Shown: piece after piece, positions 38,232 through 48,097 of the stretch
Layout of the letters: each line of letters begins with the position of its first letter
Position numbering within the stretch: the first letter of the stretch is position 1
Assembly: GCA_017792465.1 (NCBI GenBank)
Contig: CP051234.1
Location: 2,446,001-2,510,000 of the forward strand
Origin: Filomicrobium sp.
GTDB lineage: Bacteria; Pseudomonadota; Alphaproteobacteria; Rhizobiales; Hyphomicrobiaceae
Direction: 5' to 3'
Length of the DNA stretch: 64,000 nt
Made by a program: the position numbers and the translations under genes
The notes under the pieces: model-generated
The model's input: the letters and a program-made list of their open reading frames with translations, nothing else
Told to the model about the DNA's origin: nothing
Database searches by the model: none

Positions 38232-39104
38232 TCAGGATTGGCAGGACGAACAGTAAAACGTCGAGCGGCCTGATTGTACGATGCGTTTCACACGGCCGCG
38301 GCAGCCCTCAGTCGTGCAAGCGTCGCCTTCTTTGCCATAGACCATAAACGAGTGCTGGAAATATCCCAGTGCGCCATCGGCTTGGCGATAGTCGCGCAGA
38401 GAGGAGCCGCCGGCAGCTATGGCATCGGCGATGACGCTGCGGATTGCGGCGGCGAGGCGCTCGGCCCGCGCTGTTGGAGCGCCAGACTTGCGGGCCAATG
38501 ATTTAGCCGCCCGGTTCGGCGACAAACCTGACCGATGCAGAGCCTCACAAACGTAAATGTTGCCAAGCCCGGCGACGTTGCGCTGATCCATCAGGAAGGC
38601 TTTGAGATCGGTGCTGCGGCCGGCGGCGCGCGTCGCCAGGTGTGCGGCGTTGAGGAGATTTCCCATCGGCTCGGGACCGAGCCCCTGCAACAGCGGGTGG
38701 GCCTCAAGCTCACTTTCCGGCGTCATGACCATGAAGCCAAAGCGGCGTGGATCGTTATAAGTGACGGTTGCACCATCCTCGGTGCGAAAGATGACGTGGT
38801 CGTGCTGGGGCATGTGGCGGAAGGCCGGGATCGTTGCGCCCTCGGTGCCAGGCTTCTCGATGAGATAACGCCCGGACATCCCCAGATGCATGATGAGGGC
38901 TTCGCCGCCCTCGATGGTTGCGATGAGATATTTCGCGCGCCGCCTGAGGCTTTCGATCCGGCGGCCTGATACGCGTTCGGCAAAACGCTCTGGAAAAGGA
39001 AAGCGTAGATCGGGACGGCGCTGTTCCAGGGTGATAATGCGCCTTCCCGACAGCACCGGCTCCAGGCCACGCCGAACTGTCTCGACTTCAGGTAGCTCAG
39101 GCAA
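38232..39104 (-). CDS. mutM: Formamidopyrimidine-DNA glycosylase
   Basis: 290 residues. The N-terminus [16 protein letters not shown] contains the catalytic Pro2 and Glu3. The helix-two-turn-helix region is in [17 protein letters not shown]. The C-terminal zinc finger has CTTEGC and FYCSSC. The enzyme removes 8-oxoguanine and ring-opened purines and nicks the abasic site. It is downstream of the GlcG-like gene on the same strand, divergent from ubiE. Confidence 0.96.
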   Translation of the reverse strand: MPELPEVETVRRGLEPVLSGRRIITLEQRRPDLRFPFPERFAERVSGRRIESLRRRAKYLIATIEGGEALIMHLGMSGRYLIEKPGTEGATIPAFRHMPQHDHVIFRTEDGATVTYNDPRRFGFMVMTPESELEAHPLLQGLGPEPMGNLLNAAHLATRAAGRSTDLKAFLMDQRNVAGLGNIYVCEALHRSGLSPNRAAKSLARKSGAPTARAERLAAAIRSVIADAIAAGGSSLRDYRQADGALGYFQHSFMVYGKEGDACTTEGCRGRVKRIVQSGRSTFYCSSCQS

Positions 39105-39178
39105 ACCTCTGCCTCATACTCATCAAGCGGGCCAATGCTCTTACTATACGCAACCGGGCTCGGGGCGCGCGCCCAAGA

Positions 39179-39604
39179 TCAGGCGCCCGTCTCGGCGACC
39201 AGTCCTGCTGCGGCGATCCCAGCGCAGCCGGCGATTTCGTCGTTCTGGCTGGTGTCGCCGGAGATGCCGATGGCGCCGACCAGTTCGCCAGCATCGTCGC
39301 GGATCAAGACGCCACCAGCGACGGGGACCATCTTGCCACCGGTGATGTGGCTGATCGCTGCGACGAAATAGGCCTGCTTTTCGGCCCGCTCGCCAATCGA
39401 ACGAGAGGGAATGCCAAGCGAGATCGCGCCATAGGCCTTGCCGATTGCGACATCGCCGCGATGGAGGCTGGTGCCGTCTTCGGCGATAAAGGCGCGCACG
39501 GCTCCGCGCGGGTCGAGGACGGCGATGGCCAGCGGTTTCATGTTTTCGGAACGGGCTTTGGCCTGCGCGGCATCGAGGATGGTTCTGGCGGTGGCGAGTT
39601 TCAT
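39179..39604 (-). CDS. GlcG/HbpS-family protein
   Basis: 141 residues from ATG at 39604 (MKLATARTILDAAQAKA); the frame to 39736 is Cys-rich and non-conserved. The AIAVLDPRGAVRAFIAEDG, GKAYGAISLG and GGVLIRDDAGELVGAIGISG blocks are characteristic of the GlcG/HbpS domain, an octameric haem- or corrinoid-binding fold. The biochemical role is unknown. It precedes mutM by 75 bases on the same strand and they may be co-transcribed. Confidence 0.87.
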   Translation of the reverse strand: MKLATARTILDAAQAKARSENMKPLAIAVLDPRGAVRAFIAEDGTSLHRGDVAIGKAYGAISLGIPSRSIGERAEKQAYFVAAISHITGGKMVPVAGGVLIRDDAGELVGAIGISGDTSQNDEIAGCAGIAAAGLVAETGA

Positions 39605-39759
39605 GACTTTGATCCGGTTCTCGTTAAGACTTGCAGACAGATGGGGCTTGCGGAGCCCTGAACATTCGCCGCATGCACTTATGATGCAGACGACGTAGCA
39701 GCGACAGCAACAATTGGCTATCGTCGCAGGCAGCAATTTCAGGAATTGGGTCGAGTTTG

Positions 39760-40545
39760 ATGACGGACACAGTCAACGACGCAGGCAACGCAACGACGAC
39801 GAGTTTTGGTTTTCGCGATGTGCCGGAAAACCAGCGCCAGGGGCTCGTCAACGGCGTCTTTTCGAACGTTGCCGAGAACTACGACTTGATGAACGACTTG
39901 ATGTCGGGCGGGTTGCATCGGCTCTGGAAGAGCGATTTCCTGGCGTGGCTGGCACCGCCGCGCGAAGACAGCAACCGGCCGTTCCGGTTGCTTGACGTTG
40001 CCGGCGGAACCGGTGACGTGGCGCTCAGCTATGCACGCAAGACCGGTCCGTCAGCCACCGCGGTGATCTGCGATATATCTCCGGAAATGCTCGAGGTCGG
40101 CCGCCGCAAGGTGCAGGACGCTGGCCTATCGGAGCGTATCGAACTGGTTGAGGGGAACGCTGAACAGCTGCCCTTCGCCGACCGCTCATTCGACGCCTAC
40201 ACGATCGCGTTCGGCATTCGCAACGTTACCCACATCGACAAGGCGCTCGAAGAAGCCTTCCGGGTGCTCAAGATCGGCGGCCGGTTCATGTGCCTGGAAT
40301 TCTCGCAAGTCGATGTGCCGGTGCTCGACCGGCTTTATGATCTGCATTCTTTCGAAGTCATCCCACGGATCGGCCAGGCGGTCGCCGGAGATCGCGAAAG
40401 CTATCAATATCTCGTTGAATCTATACGGAAATTCCCCAACCAGGAACGTTTCGCCGAGATGATCCGCACAGCCGGTTTCGAGCGCGTCAGCTACCGCAAT
40501 CTGACCGGCGGCGTTGCGGCAATTCACTCGGGCTGGAAGCTCTAG
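39760..40545 (+). CDS. ubiE: Demethylmenaquinone/2-methoxy-6-polyprenyl-1,4-benzoquinol methylase
   Basis: 261 residues from ATG at 39760. [28 protein letters not shown] is the UbiE signature near the N-terminus; [12 protein letters not shown] is the SAM-binding motif and [25 protein letters not shown] the second one. It C-methylates ubiquinone precursors. It is divergent from the GlcG-like gene and mutM. In related genomes ubiB follows directly; here it is about 5 kb further on. Confidence 0.95.
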   Translation: MTDTVNDAGNATTTSFGFRDVPENQRQGLVNGVFSNVAENYDLMNDLMSGGLHRLWKSDFLAWLAPPREDSNRPFRLLDVAGGTGDVALSYARKTGPSATAVICDISPEMLEVGRRKVQDAGLSERIELVEGNAEQLPFADRSFDAYTIAFGIRNVTHIDKALEEAFRVLKIGGRFMCLEFSQVDVPVLDRLYDLHSFEVIPRIGQAVAGDRESYQYLVESIRKFPNQERFAEMIRTAGFERVSYRNLTGGVAAIHSGWKL

Positions 40546-40748
40546 ACGGCCGGCCGCCGTTTTTTGCGGGGCTCAGCTGTGCGTTAATCACCGGCAACAG
40601 CAACCCTTCCACGCATCATTTTAACCTATCCATCGGGTGCGAATTCTGCTGAAAAGATATCTGAGACGAGGACTATTTGCGCGCTTAAGTTGCGTCTCGA
40701 ACTTGATGGCCAAAGTCTTGTGCTTGCGCACTTTCAACCCGGTAGACG

Positions 40749-42191
40749 ATGCAGCTTAGAAGAATTCTCCAGACGATCGGAGTGTCGCTTTGCGCGCTTG
40801 CCTGTCTGATGCTGTTTCCAGCGCTGGTCGATCTTGCCGATCGCAACGCTGATTGGCAGGTCTTCATCAGCTCGGCCTTGTTCACCGCGTTCCTGGGCGG
40901 CCTGATGCTGGTCTCGGCCATCGACAACACCGCCAATGAATTCAGCCTCAAGGAAGGCTTCGCGCTGACAACGTTGAGCTGGGTTGCGATCGCGGCGTTC
41001 TCGGCGTTGCCGTTCGCGGGGCTCGGGCTTGACTACACCGACGCCTATTTCGAGGCCATGAGCGGCCTGACGACGACCGGCTCAACGGTGCTGACGGGGC
41101 TCGACAATCTCCCGCGCGGAATCTTGTTGTGGCGCTCGATCCTGCAGGCGGTCGGCGGGATCGGTATCGTCGTGACCGCCATCATCATGCTGCCGTTCCT
41201 ACGCGTTGGCGGCATGCAGCTGTTTCACACCGAGAGCTCGGATCGCTCCGAAAAAATCACGCCGCGGTCGGGCCAGCTCTTCATCTGGATCACGAACTTT
41301 TATCTCGCGCTGATCCTGATCTGCACATTCGCATACGTCACGCTTGGCATGACGCCGTTCGATGCGATCTGCCATGCGATGACGACGGTTTCGACGGGCG
41401 GCTTTTCTACGCACGACGCCAGTCTTTCCTTCTTCCAGTCGGATGCGATTTTGTGGACGGCGATTGTTTTCATGCTGCTTGGGTCGCTGCCGTTCGTCGT
41501 CATGATCCGAGCGCTACGCGGGCAGCCGGCTGCGTTCTACAACGACGAGCAGGTGCGCGGATTTCTGGGTTTCGTTGTCGGCGTGTCGCTGATCTTCGCA
41601 ATCTGGCATAGCGAAGTCTACAACGCGCCGTTTCAGCAATCGCTGCTGACGACCACCTTCAATGTGGTCTCGATCATTTCAACGACCGGTTTTGCTTACG
41701 AGGACTACACCCAGTGGTCCCAGTTCGCCGTCGTGTTGATTTTCCTGCTCACCTTTGTGGGAGGATGCGCTGGCTCCACGGCTGGCGGCATCAAGATCTA
41801 CAGGTTCCAGGTTTCAGGCCTGCTCATCAAAGGTCACTTCCGGACGCTGACCAGCCCGCACCGGGTCTTTCCCTTGAGTTACAACCGGAAGCGGCTGGCC
41901 GATGACGTGCCGTTTTCGATCATTGCGTTCCTGACAACCTACGTCGCGACGGTTGCCTTCTTCACGCTTTTGCTTGCCGCGCTCGGGCTCGACCACATCA
42001 CCGCCTTGTCTGCAGCCGCGACCGCGATCGGCAACGTCGGCCCCGGTCTTGGCGATATTGTCGGTCCGAAGGGGAGCTTTGCGCCTCTACCTGCGATGGC
42101 GAAATGGGCCTTGTCGGCGGCGATGCTGCTGGGCCGGCTTGAACTGTTTACGGTTCTTGTTCTGCTCAGGCCGGAGTTCTGGCGGGAGTAG
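40749..42191 (+). CDS. TrkH-family potassium uptake protein
   Basis: 480 residues with four TM-P-TM repeats. The four filter loops are SGLTTTGSTVL, TTVSTGGFSTHD, SIISTTGFAYED and ATAIGNVGPGLGDI. The gating loop lies between repeats. TrkH with TrkA or a similar regulatory subunit takes up K+. No trkA is in the window. It is followed convergently by the PIG-L gene, 18 bases away. Confidence 0.93.
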   Translation: MQLRRILQTIGVSLCALACLMLFPALVDLADRNADWQVFISSALFTAFLGGLMLVSAIDNTANEFSLKEGFALTTLSWVAIAAFSALPFAGLGLDYTDAYFEAMSGLTTTGSTVLTGLDNLPRGILLWRSILQAVGGIGIVVTAIIMLPFLRVGGMQLFHTESSDRSEKITPRSGQLFIWITNFYLALILICTFAYVTLGMTPFDAICHAMTTVSTGGFSTHDASLSFFQSDAILWTAIVFMLLGSLPFVVMIRALRGQPAAFYNDEQVRGFLGFVVGVSLIFAIWHSEVYNAPFQQSLLTTTFNVVSIISTTGFAYEDYTQWSQFAVVLIFLLTFVGGCAGSTAGGIKIYRFQVSGLLIKGHFRTLTSPHRVFPLSYNRKRLADDVPFSIIAFLTTYVATVAFFTLLLAALGLDHITALSAAATAIGNVGPGLGDIVGPKGSFAPLPAMAKWALSAAMLLGRLELFTVLVLLRPEFWRE

Positions 42192-42209
42192 CCCCGTACG
42201 CCTGACGTG

Positions 42210-42965
42210 TTAGGCGTCGTGCGCCTGCAGAAACGCGTCCGTCAATCTGCGGAAACGAGGGTAGTCGTAGATCTTCCAGGCTTCATACAGATAAGCATCG
42301 TTGGGGGGCTCGCGAAGCCTTGCCAGCGACAGCGGCTGAAGTTTCTGCGTCCCGTCGAATAAAAAGTCGCGCGCCATGCGGGGCCCGAGCTTCATCATCA
42401 CCACGCGCTGGCTGGGATATTGAAATAGCTTGGAGAGGATCAATGATTTTTCTTTGATCGGGATTGGCGATCGCTCAACCGGACCGTTCGCGTTCAAGGG
42501 CTTTGCGAACTTGAGAAGAAAGCGTCCGCCGGGAGCTCTATAGAGCGGAAACTGCCGGCTCGCTTCAAGGCACCCCAGACGCTTGGCGAGCAGTGTTCCC
42601 ACGACGCTGGCAGCGTCATGGTCCTGGTGGCCACCCTCAAAGGCATGGGTGAAGAGCCCTCGCACAGGCTGCAGCGGTTCGACGATTTCGGTGAGTTTCG
42701 CCCAGCAGCGCTCAAGATTGTCGGGCAGGCGGCCGTCAGGGATATCTTGCTGAGTGCCAAGGAAGATCAGATCGTCAGGGGATACGCCGAGGCTCGTCAG
42801 GACGCGGGTGCTTTCGGCGTTTCTTTCCTGCGGCGTCGCTTTGCCGGCACCACCATCGGTCAAGTAGATGCAAACGACGCGATCGCCGGCCTGCAATGCT
42901 TTGAGGATTTCGTGGAAGACGCCAATCTCATCGTCTTGGTGGGCGAACAAGAAGAGTGTCGTCAT
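42210..42965 (-). CDS. PIG-L/LmbE-family deacetylase
   Basis: 251 residues from ATG at 42965 (MTTLFLFAHQDDE); a GTG at 42983 would add six. The zinc-binding motif AHQDDE is at residues 8-13, and the second ligand group is in HAFEGGHQDHDAAS. The family cleaves N-acetyl groups from sugars such as GlcNAc-inositol or from antibiotic intermediates. The substrate is unknown. A polar C-terminal half (REPPNDAYLYEAWKIYD) resembles the sugar-modifying branch. Confidence 0.85.
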   Translation of the reverse strand: MTTLFLFAHQDDEIGVFHEILKALQAGDRVVCIYLTDGGAGKATPQERNAESTRVLTSLGVSPDDLIFLGTQQDIPDGRLPDNLERCWAKLTEIVEPLQPVRGLFTHAFEGGHQDHDAASVVGTLLAKRLGCLEASRQFPLYRAPGGRFLLKFAKPLNANGPVERSPIPIKEKSLILSKLFQYPSQRVVMMKLGPRMARDFLFDGTQKLQPLSLARLREPPNDAYLYEAWKIYDYPRFRRLTDAFLQAHDA

Positions 42966-43053
42966 AAAGATGGTTGAACCCACACTGCGTCGGCACTCAC
43001 GGACGTCGTGAGCTCTTGACGAATTGCTGCAACGGCACCGCCGATTTTCTTAA

Positions 43054-43863
43054 TCAGGCCGAAACCGCGCTGGCGGTGTCGGGTTCGGCGGTCGCGCTTG
43101 GTTCCACAGCCTTGCGATAAAGATGCCAAGACGCGTGACCAATCACCGGTAGCACAACCAGAAAACCGATAAATGCCGATAGCAGTGATAAGACCGTCAA
43201 GATACCAATGAAAGCGCACCAGGCGATCATGCTGAATGGATTTTTGATAACCAGCCTGACGCTGGTAACCATAGCGGTGACGAAGTCTACATCGCGGTCA
43301 TAAAGCATCGGAAACGAGACGACTGAGATCGAGAACAGGGTGAGGGCGATCACGGCGCCGGCGGTGTTGCCGAGCAGGACAAACATCAAGCCGCTTGGCG
43401 TCATGAAGAGCTTCTCGAAGAAGTCCGGACCGATGCCGTTGAAGCCCATAAAGCCGAAGAACAGGAATGCCGCGATGTCCATCCAGATGACAAGGGCAAA
43501 GCCGGTGACTAGCGCCATCCAGCGCACGTCGCGCTTGAGACATTCCTTGATCGAATTGAAAACGATGCCCCAACTGAGCGGCTCACCCTTTTCGAGCTTG
43601 TCGCTGACCGAATAGAACGCGACACCGGCAAATGGCGCGATAAGCGCAAAACCCATCGCAAGGGGGTAGGCGAGATAGGGCAGTCCGAAGTAAAAGAGCA
43701 AGATCATCAAAAGCCAGCCGGCAGCGACGTAGAGACTGGCAAAGAAAAGTCCGTATTTCGGGGCAAGGCGAAAATCATTGAGCCCGGCCCCTACGATGTC
43801 GACGAGATCGTTGGCCGAAATTTCGCGAACCTCCGGCCATTGCTGTTTTGGTCCGTTCGCCAT
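43054..43863 (-). CDS. DUF2189-family integral membrane protein
   Basis: 269 residues. The N-terminal motif ISANDLVDIVGAGLNDFRLAPKYGLFFAS is the DUF2189 signature, followed by about six membrane helices and a short hydrophilic, Pro/Thr-rich tail. These proteins look like bacterial membrane stabilisers or cytochrome-associated proteins but have no proven function. It is upstream of the PIG-L gene on the same strand. Confidence 0.85.
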   Translation of the reverse strand: MANGPKQQWPEVREISANDLVDIVGAGLNDFRLAPKYGLFFASLYVAAGWLLMILLFYFGLPYLAYPLAMGFALIAPFAGVAFYSVSDKLEKGEPLSWGIVFNSIKECLKRDVRWMALVTGFALVIWMDIAAFLFFGFMGFNGIGPDFFEKLFMTPSGLMFVLLGNTAGAVIALTLFSISVVSFPMLYDRDVDFVTAMVTSVRLVIKNPFSMIAWCAFIGILTVLSLLSAFIGFLVVLPVIGHASWHLYRKAVEPSATAEPDTASAVSA

Positions 43864-43916
43864 GGAGCGTCTCCCAAGCTCTTACCTCATTTTGAGAGCT
43901 ACTATAGGTTTGCTGG

Positions 43917-44921
43917 ATGTCTGGACACAATCACGACGATCAGAGAAATATTCGAAAAGATGAGGCGGGTAAGCCCGACGCTCACGCGCACTCCCATGGT
44001 CATGATCATGGGGGCGGGCACGGGCATTCTCACGGCCACGGTCATAGCCATGCGCACGGCAACGAACAGCGCGTCGGTATCGCAGCGCTCCTGACCGGCA
44101 CATTCATGCTAGTCGAGGTCGTTGCCGGGCTGCTGTCGGGCTCGCTGGCTTTGCTTGCCGACGCGGGGCACATGCTGACGGATTTCGCCAGCCTCGCGCT
44201 TGCCTGGTACGGGTTCCGGCTGTCGCACAAGCCGGCCGACTGGCAGCGCACTTACGGCTACGACCGGTTCTCGATCCTGGTCGCCTTCGCGAACGGCCTG
44301 GCGCTTTTTGCCATCGCCGGCTGGGTCATCGTGGAAGCCATCCAGCGCATGGCCCAACCGCAAGAGGTACTCGGCGGGTTGATGCTGTGGGTGGCGATTG
44401 CCGGACTTGGCGTCAATATTCTAGCGTTCTTCGTCTTACACGGCGGTGACCAGGACAACCTCAACATGCGCGCCGCACTGTTGCATGTGATGGGCGATAT
44501 GCTGGGCTCGGTGGCGGCCATCGCTGCCGCCGTCGTGATTTTGCTGACCGGATGGATGCCCATCGACCCGATCCTTTCGGTCGTCGTTGCGGTCATCATT
44601 CTGCGCTCGGCGTGGTTTGTCGTGCAAAGCAGCGCGCATATTCTGCTGGAAGGCGCACCGGCAGGGCTCGACACGCGCGAAATCAAGCGCGACCTGGAAG
44701 AGCGCTTTGCGGAGGTCAAGGATATCCATCACGTGCATGCCTGGTCGCTGAGCCAGGAGCGCTCGCTCATTACCTTGCATGTCCGTGCCGACAAAGCGTT
44801 TGCGCCCGAAAGGGTGGCGGCGCTCCTCAAGGAGCACTTGCGCGATCACTACGGCGTCGCCCACGTCACGATCGAGGTTGAGTACGACTGTTGCGCCGAC
44901 GAACCTGCTGCTGCCGTTTGA
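43917..44921 (+). CDS. Cation diffusion facilitator (zinc/cadmium efflux)
   Basis: 334 residues. The N-terminal 50 residues are a His/Asp/Gly-rich metal-binding tail with repeated HSHGH elements. Six helices follow. The metal-site motifs are LLADAGHMLTDFASL (helix 2) and LLHVMGDMLGSV (helix 5). A cytoplasmic C-terminal domain contains HHVHAWSLSQE. CDF exporters of the CzcD type expel Zn2+ or related ions in exchange for protons. Divergent from the DUF2189 gene, 53 bases apart. Confidence 0.93.
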   Translation: MSGHNHDDQRNIRKDEAGKPDAHAHSHGHDHGGGHGHSHGHGHSHAHGNEQRVGIAALLTGTFMLVEVVAGLLSGSLALLADAGHMLTDFASLALAWYGFRLSHKPADWQRTYGYDRFSILVAFANGLALFAIAGWVIVEAIQRMAQPQEVLGGLMLWVAIAGLGVNILAFFVLHGGDQDNLNMRAALLHVMGDMLGSVAAIAAAVVILLTGWMPIDPILSVVVAVIILRSAWFVVQSSAHILLEGAPAGLDTREIKRDLEERFAEVKDIHHVHAWSLSQERSLITLHVRADKAFAPERVAALLKEHLRDHYGVAHVTIEVEYDCCADEPAAAV

Positions 44922-44966
44922 GTTGCCGATACCGGCGGGCTTGCTGGGGCTGCCAATTGAGGCCCT

Positions 44967-45641
44967 TCAGCCAGAGCGCTTGAAGACGAGGGTCAGATTG
45001 TTGGCCGGCATCGCGATTTCATCAGCCAATTCCAGATGCGCGCGTTTGGCGAGATCCTGAACCTCGGCGATATCGCGGACGCCAAATCCCGGGTTCAGCC
45101 TTTTCAGCGAAGCATCAAACTTGGCGTTACTCTCAGCGGTATGTTCGCCGTTGCGCTTGTAAGGGCCGTAGGTGATGAGCGCCCCATCTTCTTTGAGATA
45201 GTGTCCGGCGGCGCTGAAAATGGCCTCGGCGACCGGCCAGGGCGAAATATGGATGACGTTGATGGCAAGCAGAGCCGTCAGGCTTTGCGACGTGAGGCCG
45301 GGTATTACCGTTGACCAGTCGTCGGTTAGCGCGTCGAGGCGGGTCGCGGGCTTCAGATTCGGGTACTCTGCAGACTGCCGCCACGCCTCAATCGAGGCGA
45401 TATGTTCGTCATGGAGGTCGGTTGGATGGTAGGTGAGGCCGGGGAAGGCGCCCGCAAAGGTGCAGGCGTGCTGGCCGGTCCCGCTGCCGATTTCCAGAAG
45501 GCTGCCGGTTTCATCTGACAAATGCCGTGAAAGGGCCTCAACAAGCGCCTCCTTGTTGCGGTGAAATGCGGGCGCGTCCAAGGCCGGCCCGGCTTTGGCT
45601 TGCGACAGGTCCTTGGCGAAATTCTCGACCGGCTGCGGCAT
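44967..45641 (-). CDS. DUF938 SAM-dependent methyltransferase
   Basis: 224 residues. RNKEALVEALSRHL, LLEIGSGTGQHACTFA (SAM motif I), LLAINVIHISPWPVAEAIF and DGALITYGPYKRNGEHT form the DUF938 pattern. This family is related to class I methyltransferases; its substrate is not known. It is convergent with the CDF gene. Confidence 0.86.
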   Translation of the reverse strand: MPQPVENFAKDLSQAKAGPALDAPAFHRNKEALVEALSRHLSDETGSLLEIGSGTGQHACTFAGAFPGLTYHPTDLHDEHIASIEAWRQSAEYPNLKPATRLDALTDDWSTVIPGLTSQSLTALLAINVIHISPWPVAEAIFSAAGHYLKEDGALITYGPYKRNGEHTAESNAKFDASLKRLNPGFGVRDIAEVQDLAKRAHLELADEIAMPANNLTLVFKRSG

Positions 45642-45852
45642 CGATCAATCCATTCCAGCGACAAATGAGGAAATTAACTTCTTAACGAAAGCTGGCATTA
45701 GCTGGGTTTGGCTGCAACCTATCCCACGCAATCGTGAGGAACAGGCCCAATAGTAGGACTGTTCAGAACTCGGGCTTGACGCGGGCAGCCGCCAAGGGTC
45801 ATGTGCACTTCCCGTCCATCTTGTCGCCAATCACGGAGTTTCGATCCACGCC

Positions 45853-47451
45853 ATGGCCGGTGCGGTTCTCAGTAGCCTGCGGCTGATGCGGGCAGGCATT
45901 GTTCTCGCGCAGCACGGCGTGCGATTCTGGCCGCAGGGCATGCGTGTGCCGTTTGCGCTGCATCTGGCGCGCGTCGTGACGCTGCCGATCAGTCTCATCA
46001 CCTGGCCCTTTCGGATCGGCAAACCGCGCAACCGGCGTATCTCGGATGCTTTGGCGTCGTTAGGGCCGTCCTACATCAAGCTTGGCCAGTTTCTCGCGAC
46101 GCGCGCCGACGTCATCGGATCGGACCTCGCCAACGATCTTTCGTTCCTGCAAGACAAGATGCCGCCGTTCTCGATGGGCGAAGCGCGGCAGGCCGTCGAA
46201 GAAGCGTTGCACGGCAAGCTCGAAGATCATTACATCGCTTTCGGCCCGCCGGTTGCGGCCGCCTCGATCGCGCAGGTGCATAAGGCCCGGACGCGGCACC
46301 GGCAGACCGGCGCGGAGACCGACGTTGCCGTCAAGATTTTGCGGCCGGGAATCGAGCGGCGCTTCAAGGCGGATCTCGACAGCTATTATTTCGCCGCGTC
46401 GATGGCCGAGCGCTTTCATGTGCCGTCGCGCCGTTTGAAGCCTGTCGCGGTTGTCGACAACCTGAAGCGGACGACGGACCTTGAAATGGACCTGCGTCTT
46501 GAGGCGGCGGCCATTTCCGAGATGGCCGACAACATCGCCGACGATGACGGTTTCCGGGTTCCAACCGTCGACTGGCAGCGCACCTCGAAACGCGTGCTGA
46601 CGCTGGAATGGATCGACGGCATTCCAGTTTCCGACAAGGAGCGCTTGCTTGCAGCGGGGCATGATCTCGACCAGCTCGGTCTGACGATCCTCAGGACTTT
46701 TTTGCGTCACGCCATGCGCGATGGCTTCTTCCACGCCGACATGCATCAGGGAAACCTGTTCATCGACAAGGACGGCAATGTCGTCGCCGTCGATTTCGGC
46801 ATCATGGGTCGGCTGTCGCATATCGAGCGCAAGTTTCTTGCCGAGATTCTGCATGGCCTCATCACGCGCGATTTTCGGCGCGCAGCCGCCATCCATTTCG
46901 AAGCGGGCTACGTTCCGCCGCACCACACGATCGAGACATTCGCGCAGGCGATGCGGGCCATCGGCGAACCGATCCACGGGCGCACCGCCGAAGAGATCTC
47001 CATGGCTGATTTGTTGGGGCAGCTTTTCGCCTATACCGAACTCTTCGATATGGAAACGCGCCCTGAGTTGATCCTCTTGCAAAAATCGATGGTGATCGTC
47101 GAAGGCGTGGCGCGGTCGCTTAATCCGAACCTCAATATGTGGACGGCGGCTGAGCCCGTCGCGCGCGAATGGGTCGAACAGAACCTGGGGGTTGGCGGGC
47201 AATTGCGTAACGCGGGCGCCGGTGCTGCCGATCTCGGCCGGGCGCTTGCGGATGTCCCTCGGCTGGCTCTCAAAGCACAGACGACGATGTCGGCGATCGA
47301 AGAGATCGCCAGCAACGGGGTCAAGCTCAATGACAAGGCGGTGCAGAATTTTGCCCACGCACAGGCCAAGACCGGACGCTGGGGACGCGCCGCACTTTGG
47401 GTTGCAGCCGCCGCGCTCGTTGTCATCGCCTACGCAAGCCTGATGGGCTAA
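45853..47451 (+). CDS. ubiB: UbiB, ABC1/ADCK-type kinase-like ubiquinone synthesis factor
   Basis: 532 residues. The KxGQ motif is in SYIKLGQFLATR (about 74-85), followed by the Ala-rich loop AAASIAQVHKAR (about 134-145), DVAVKILRPGIERR, the catalytic loop in DGFFHADMHQGNLFID and DFGIMGRL. One C-terminal helix (about 512-530) anchors it in the inner membrane. UbiB is an ATPase needed for ubiquinone synthesis. Between ubiE and ubiB lie five unrelated genes here. Confidence 0.95.
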   Translation: MAGAVLSSLRLMRAGIVLAQHGVRFWPQGMRVPFALHLARVVTLPISLITWPFRIGKPRNRRISDALASLGPSYIKLGQFLATRADVIGSDLANDLSFLQDKMPPFSMGEARQAVEEALHGKLEDHYIAFGPPVAAASIAQVHKARTRHRQTGAETDVAVKILRPGIERRFKADLDSYYFAASMAERFHVPSRRLKPVAVVDNLKRTTDLEMDLRLEAAAISEMADNIADDDGFRVPTVDWQRTSKRVLTLEWIDGIPVSDKERLLAAGHDLDQLGLTILRTFLRHAMRDGFFHADMHQGNLFIDKDGNVVAVDFGIMGRLSHIERKFLAEILHGLITRDFRRAAAIHFEAGYVPPHHTIETFAQAMRAIGEPIHGRTAEEISMADLLGQLFAYTELFDMETRPELILLQKSMVIVEGVARSLNPNLNMWTAAEPVAREWVEQNLGVGGQLRNAGAGAADLGRALADVPRLALKAQTTMSAIEEIASNGVKLNDKAVQNFAHAQAKTGRWGRAALWVAAAALVVIAYASLMG

Positions 47452-47572
47452 CTTCCCTCCTCAAGTTCAAAAAACAAATCCGGGCGGCGGAGGTCTTCGT
47501 CGCGGCCTTATCAAGCACGCCGACCGGGCGGATGATCGGACCGGGGGCAGGAGAGGAAGCGGGACTGACAAT

Positions 47573-48022
47573 ATGAAAAGACAAGCGATCGTTGCAGCAG
47601 CAGTCATCCTGGCATGGGGCGCTGGCTGTTTTTGGGCCGGACTTTCGGTTGCGCGTCCGCCTGAAACCGTTTCGAAGGTCGACGTGCTGCTGTCGACGCA
47701 GAAAACGATCATCGGGCAGCCGATCAGCTATCCGGAAAAGACGCCCGCAAAGATCACCGCGGCGATGATCACCATGCTGCCGGGCCAAGCGACGGGCTGG
47801 CACAAGCATGACGTCCCGTTGTTCGCTTACATCATCGAAGGCGAACTGACGGTCGACTACGGTCCGCATGGCAAGCGCGTCTATCGGCCTGGCGACACTT
47901 TCATGGAAGCCATTGAGGCTCCGCATGACGGGACGGTCACCGGGCAAGCGCCAGCCAAGCTGCTCGCCGTTTTCATGGGTGCAGAAGGCATCAAGAACAC
48001 CGAGAAAGTCGCCGCGCCTTGA
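47573..48022 (+). CDS. Membrane-anchored or secreted cupin-domain protein
   Basis: 149 residues. An N-terminal hydrophobic segment (about 6-26, no clear cleavage site) is followed by a cupin: GWHKHDVPLFAYIIEGELTVDYG, RPGDTFMEAIEAPHDG. Two His (HKH) and one Glu could bind metal. It follows ubiB by 121 bases. Its function is unknown. Confidence 0.8.
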   Translation: MKRQAIVAAAVILAWGAGCFWAGLSVARPPETVSKVDVLLSTQKTIIGQPISYPEKTPAKITAAMITMLPGQATGWHKHDVPLFAYIIEGELTVDYGPHGKRVYRPGDTFMEAIEAPHDGTVTGQAPAKLLAVFMGAEGIKNTEKVAAP

Positions 48023-48097
48023 CCCTCGAAATGGATCAAGGCTCAGCGCAATTGTGCCGGCGCGGCAAACGCTTCTCGAACGTGTGCTAGCCCGTTC

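Noticed and set aside
46060..47358. 432-codon open frame opposite ubiB
   Set aside because: Antisense shadow of ubiB.
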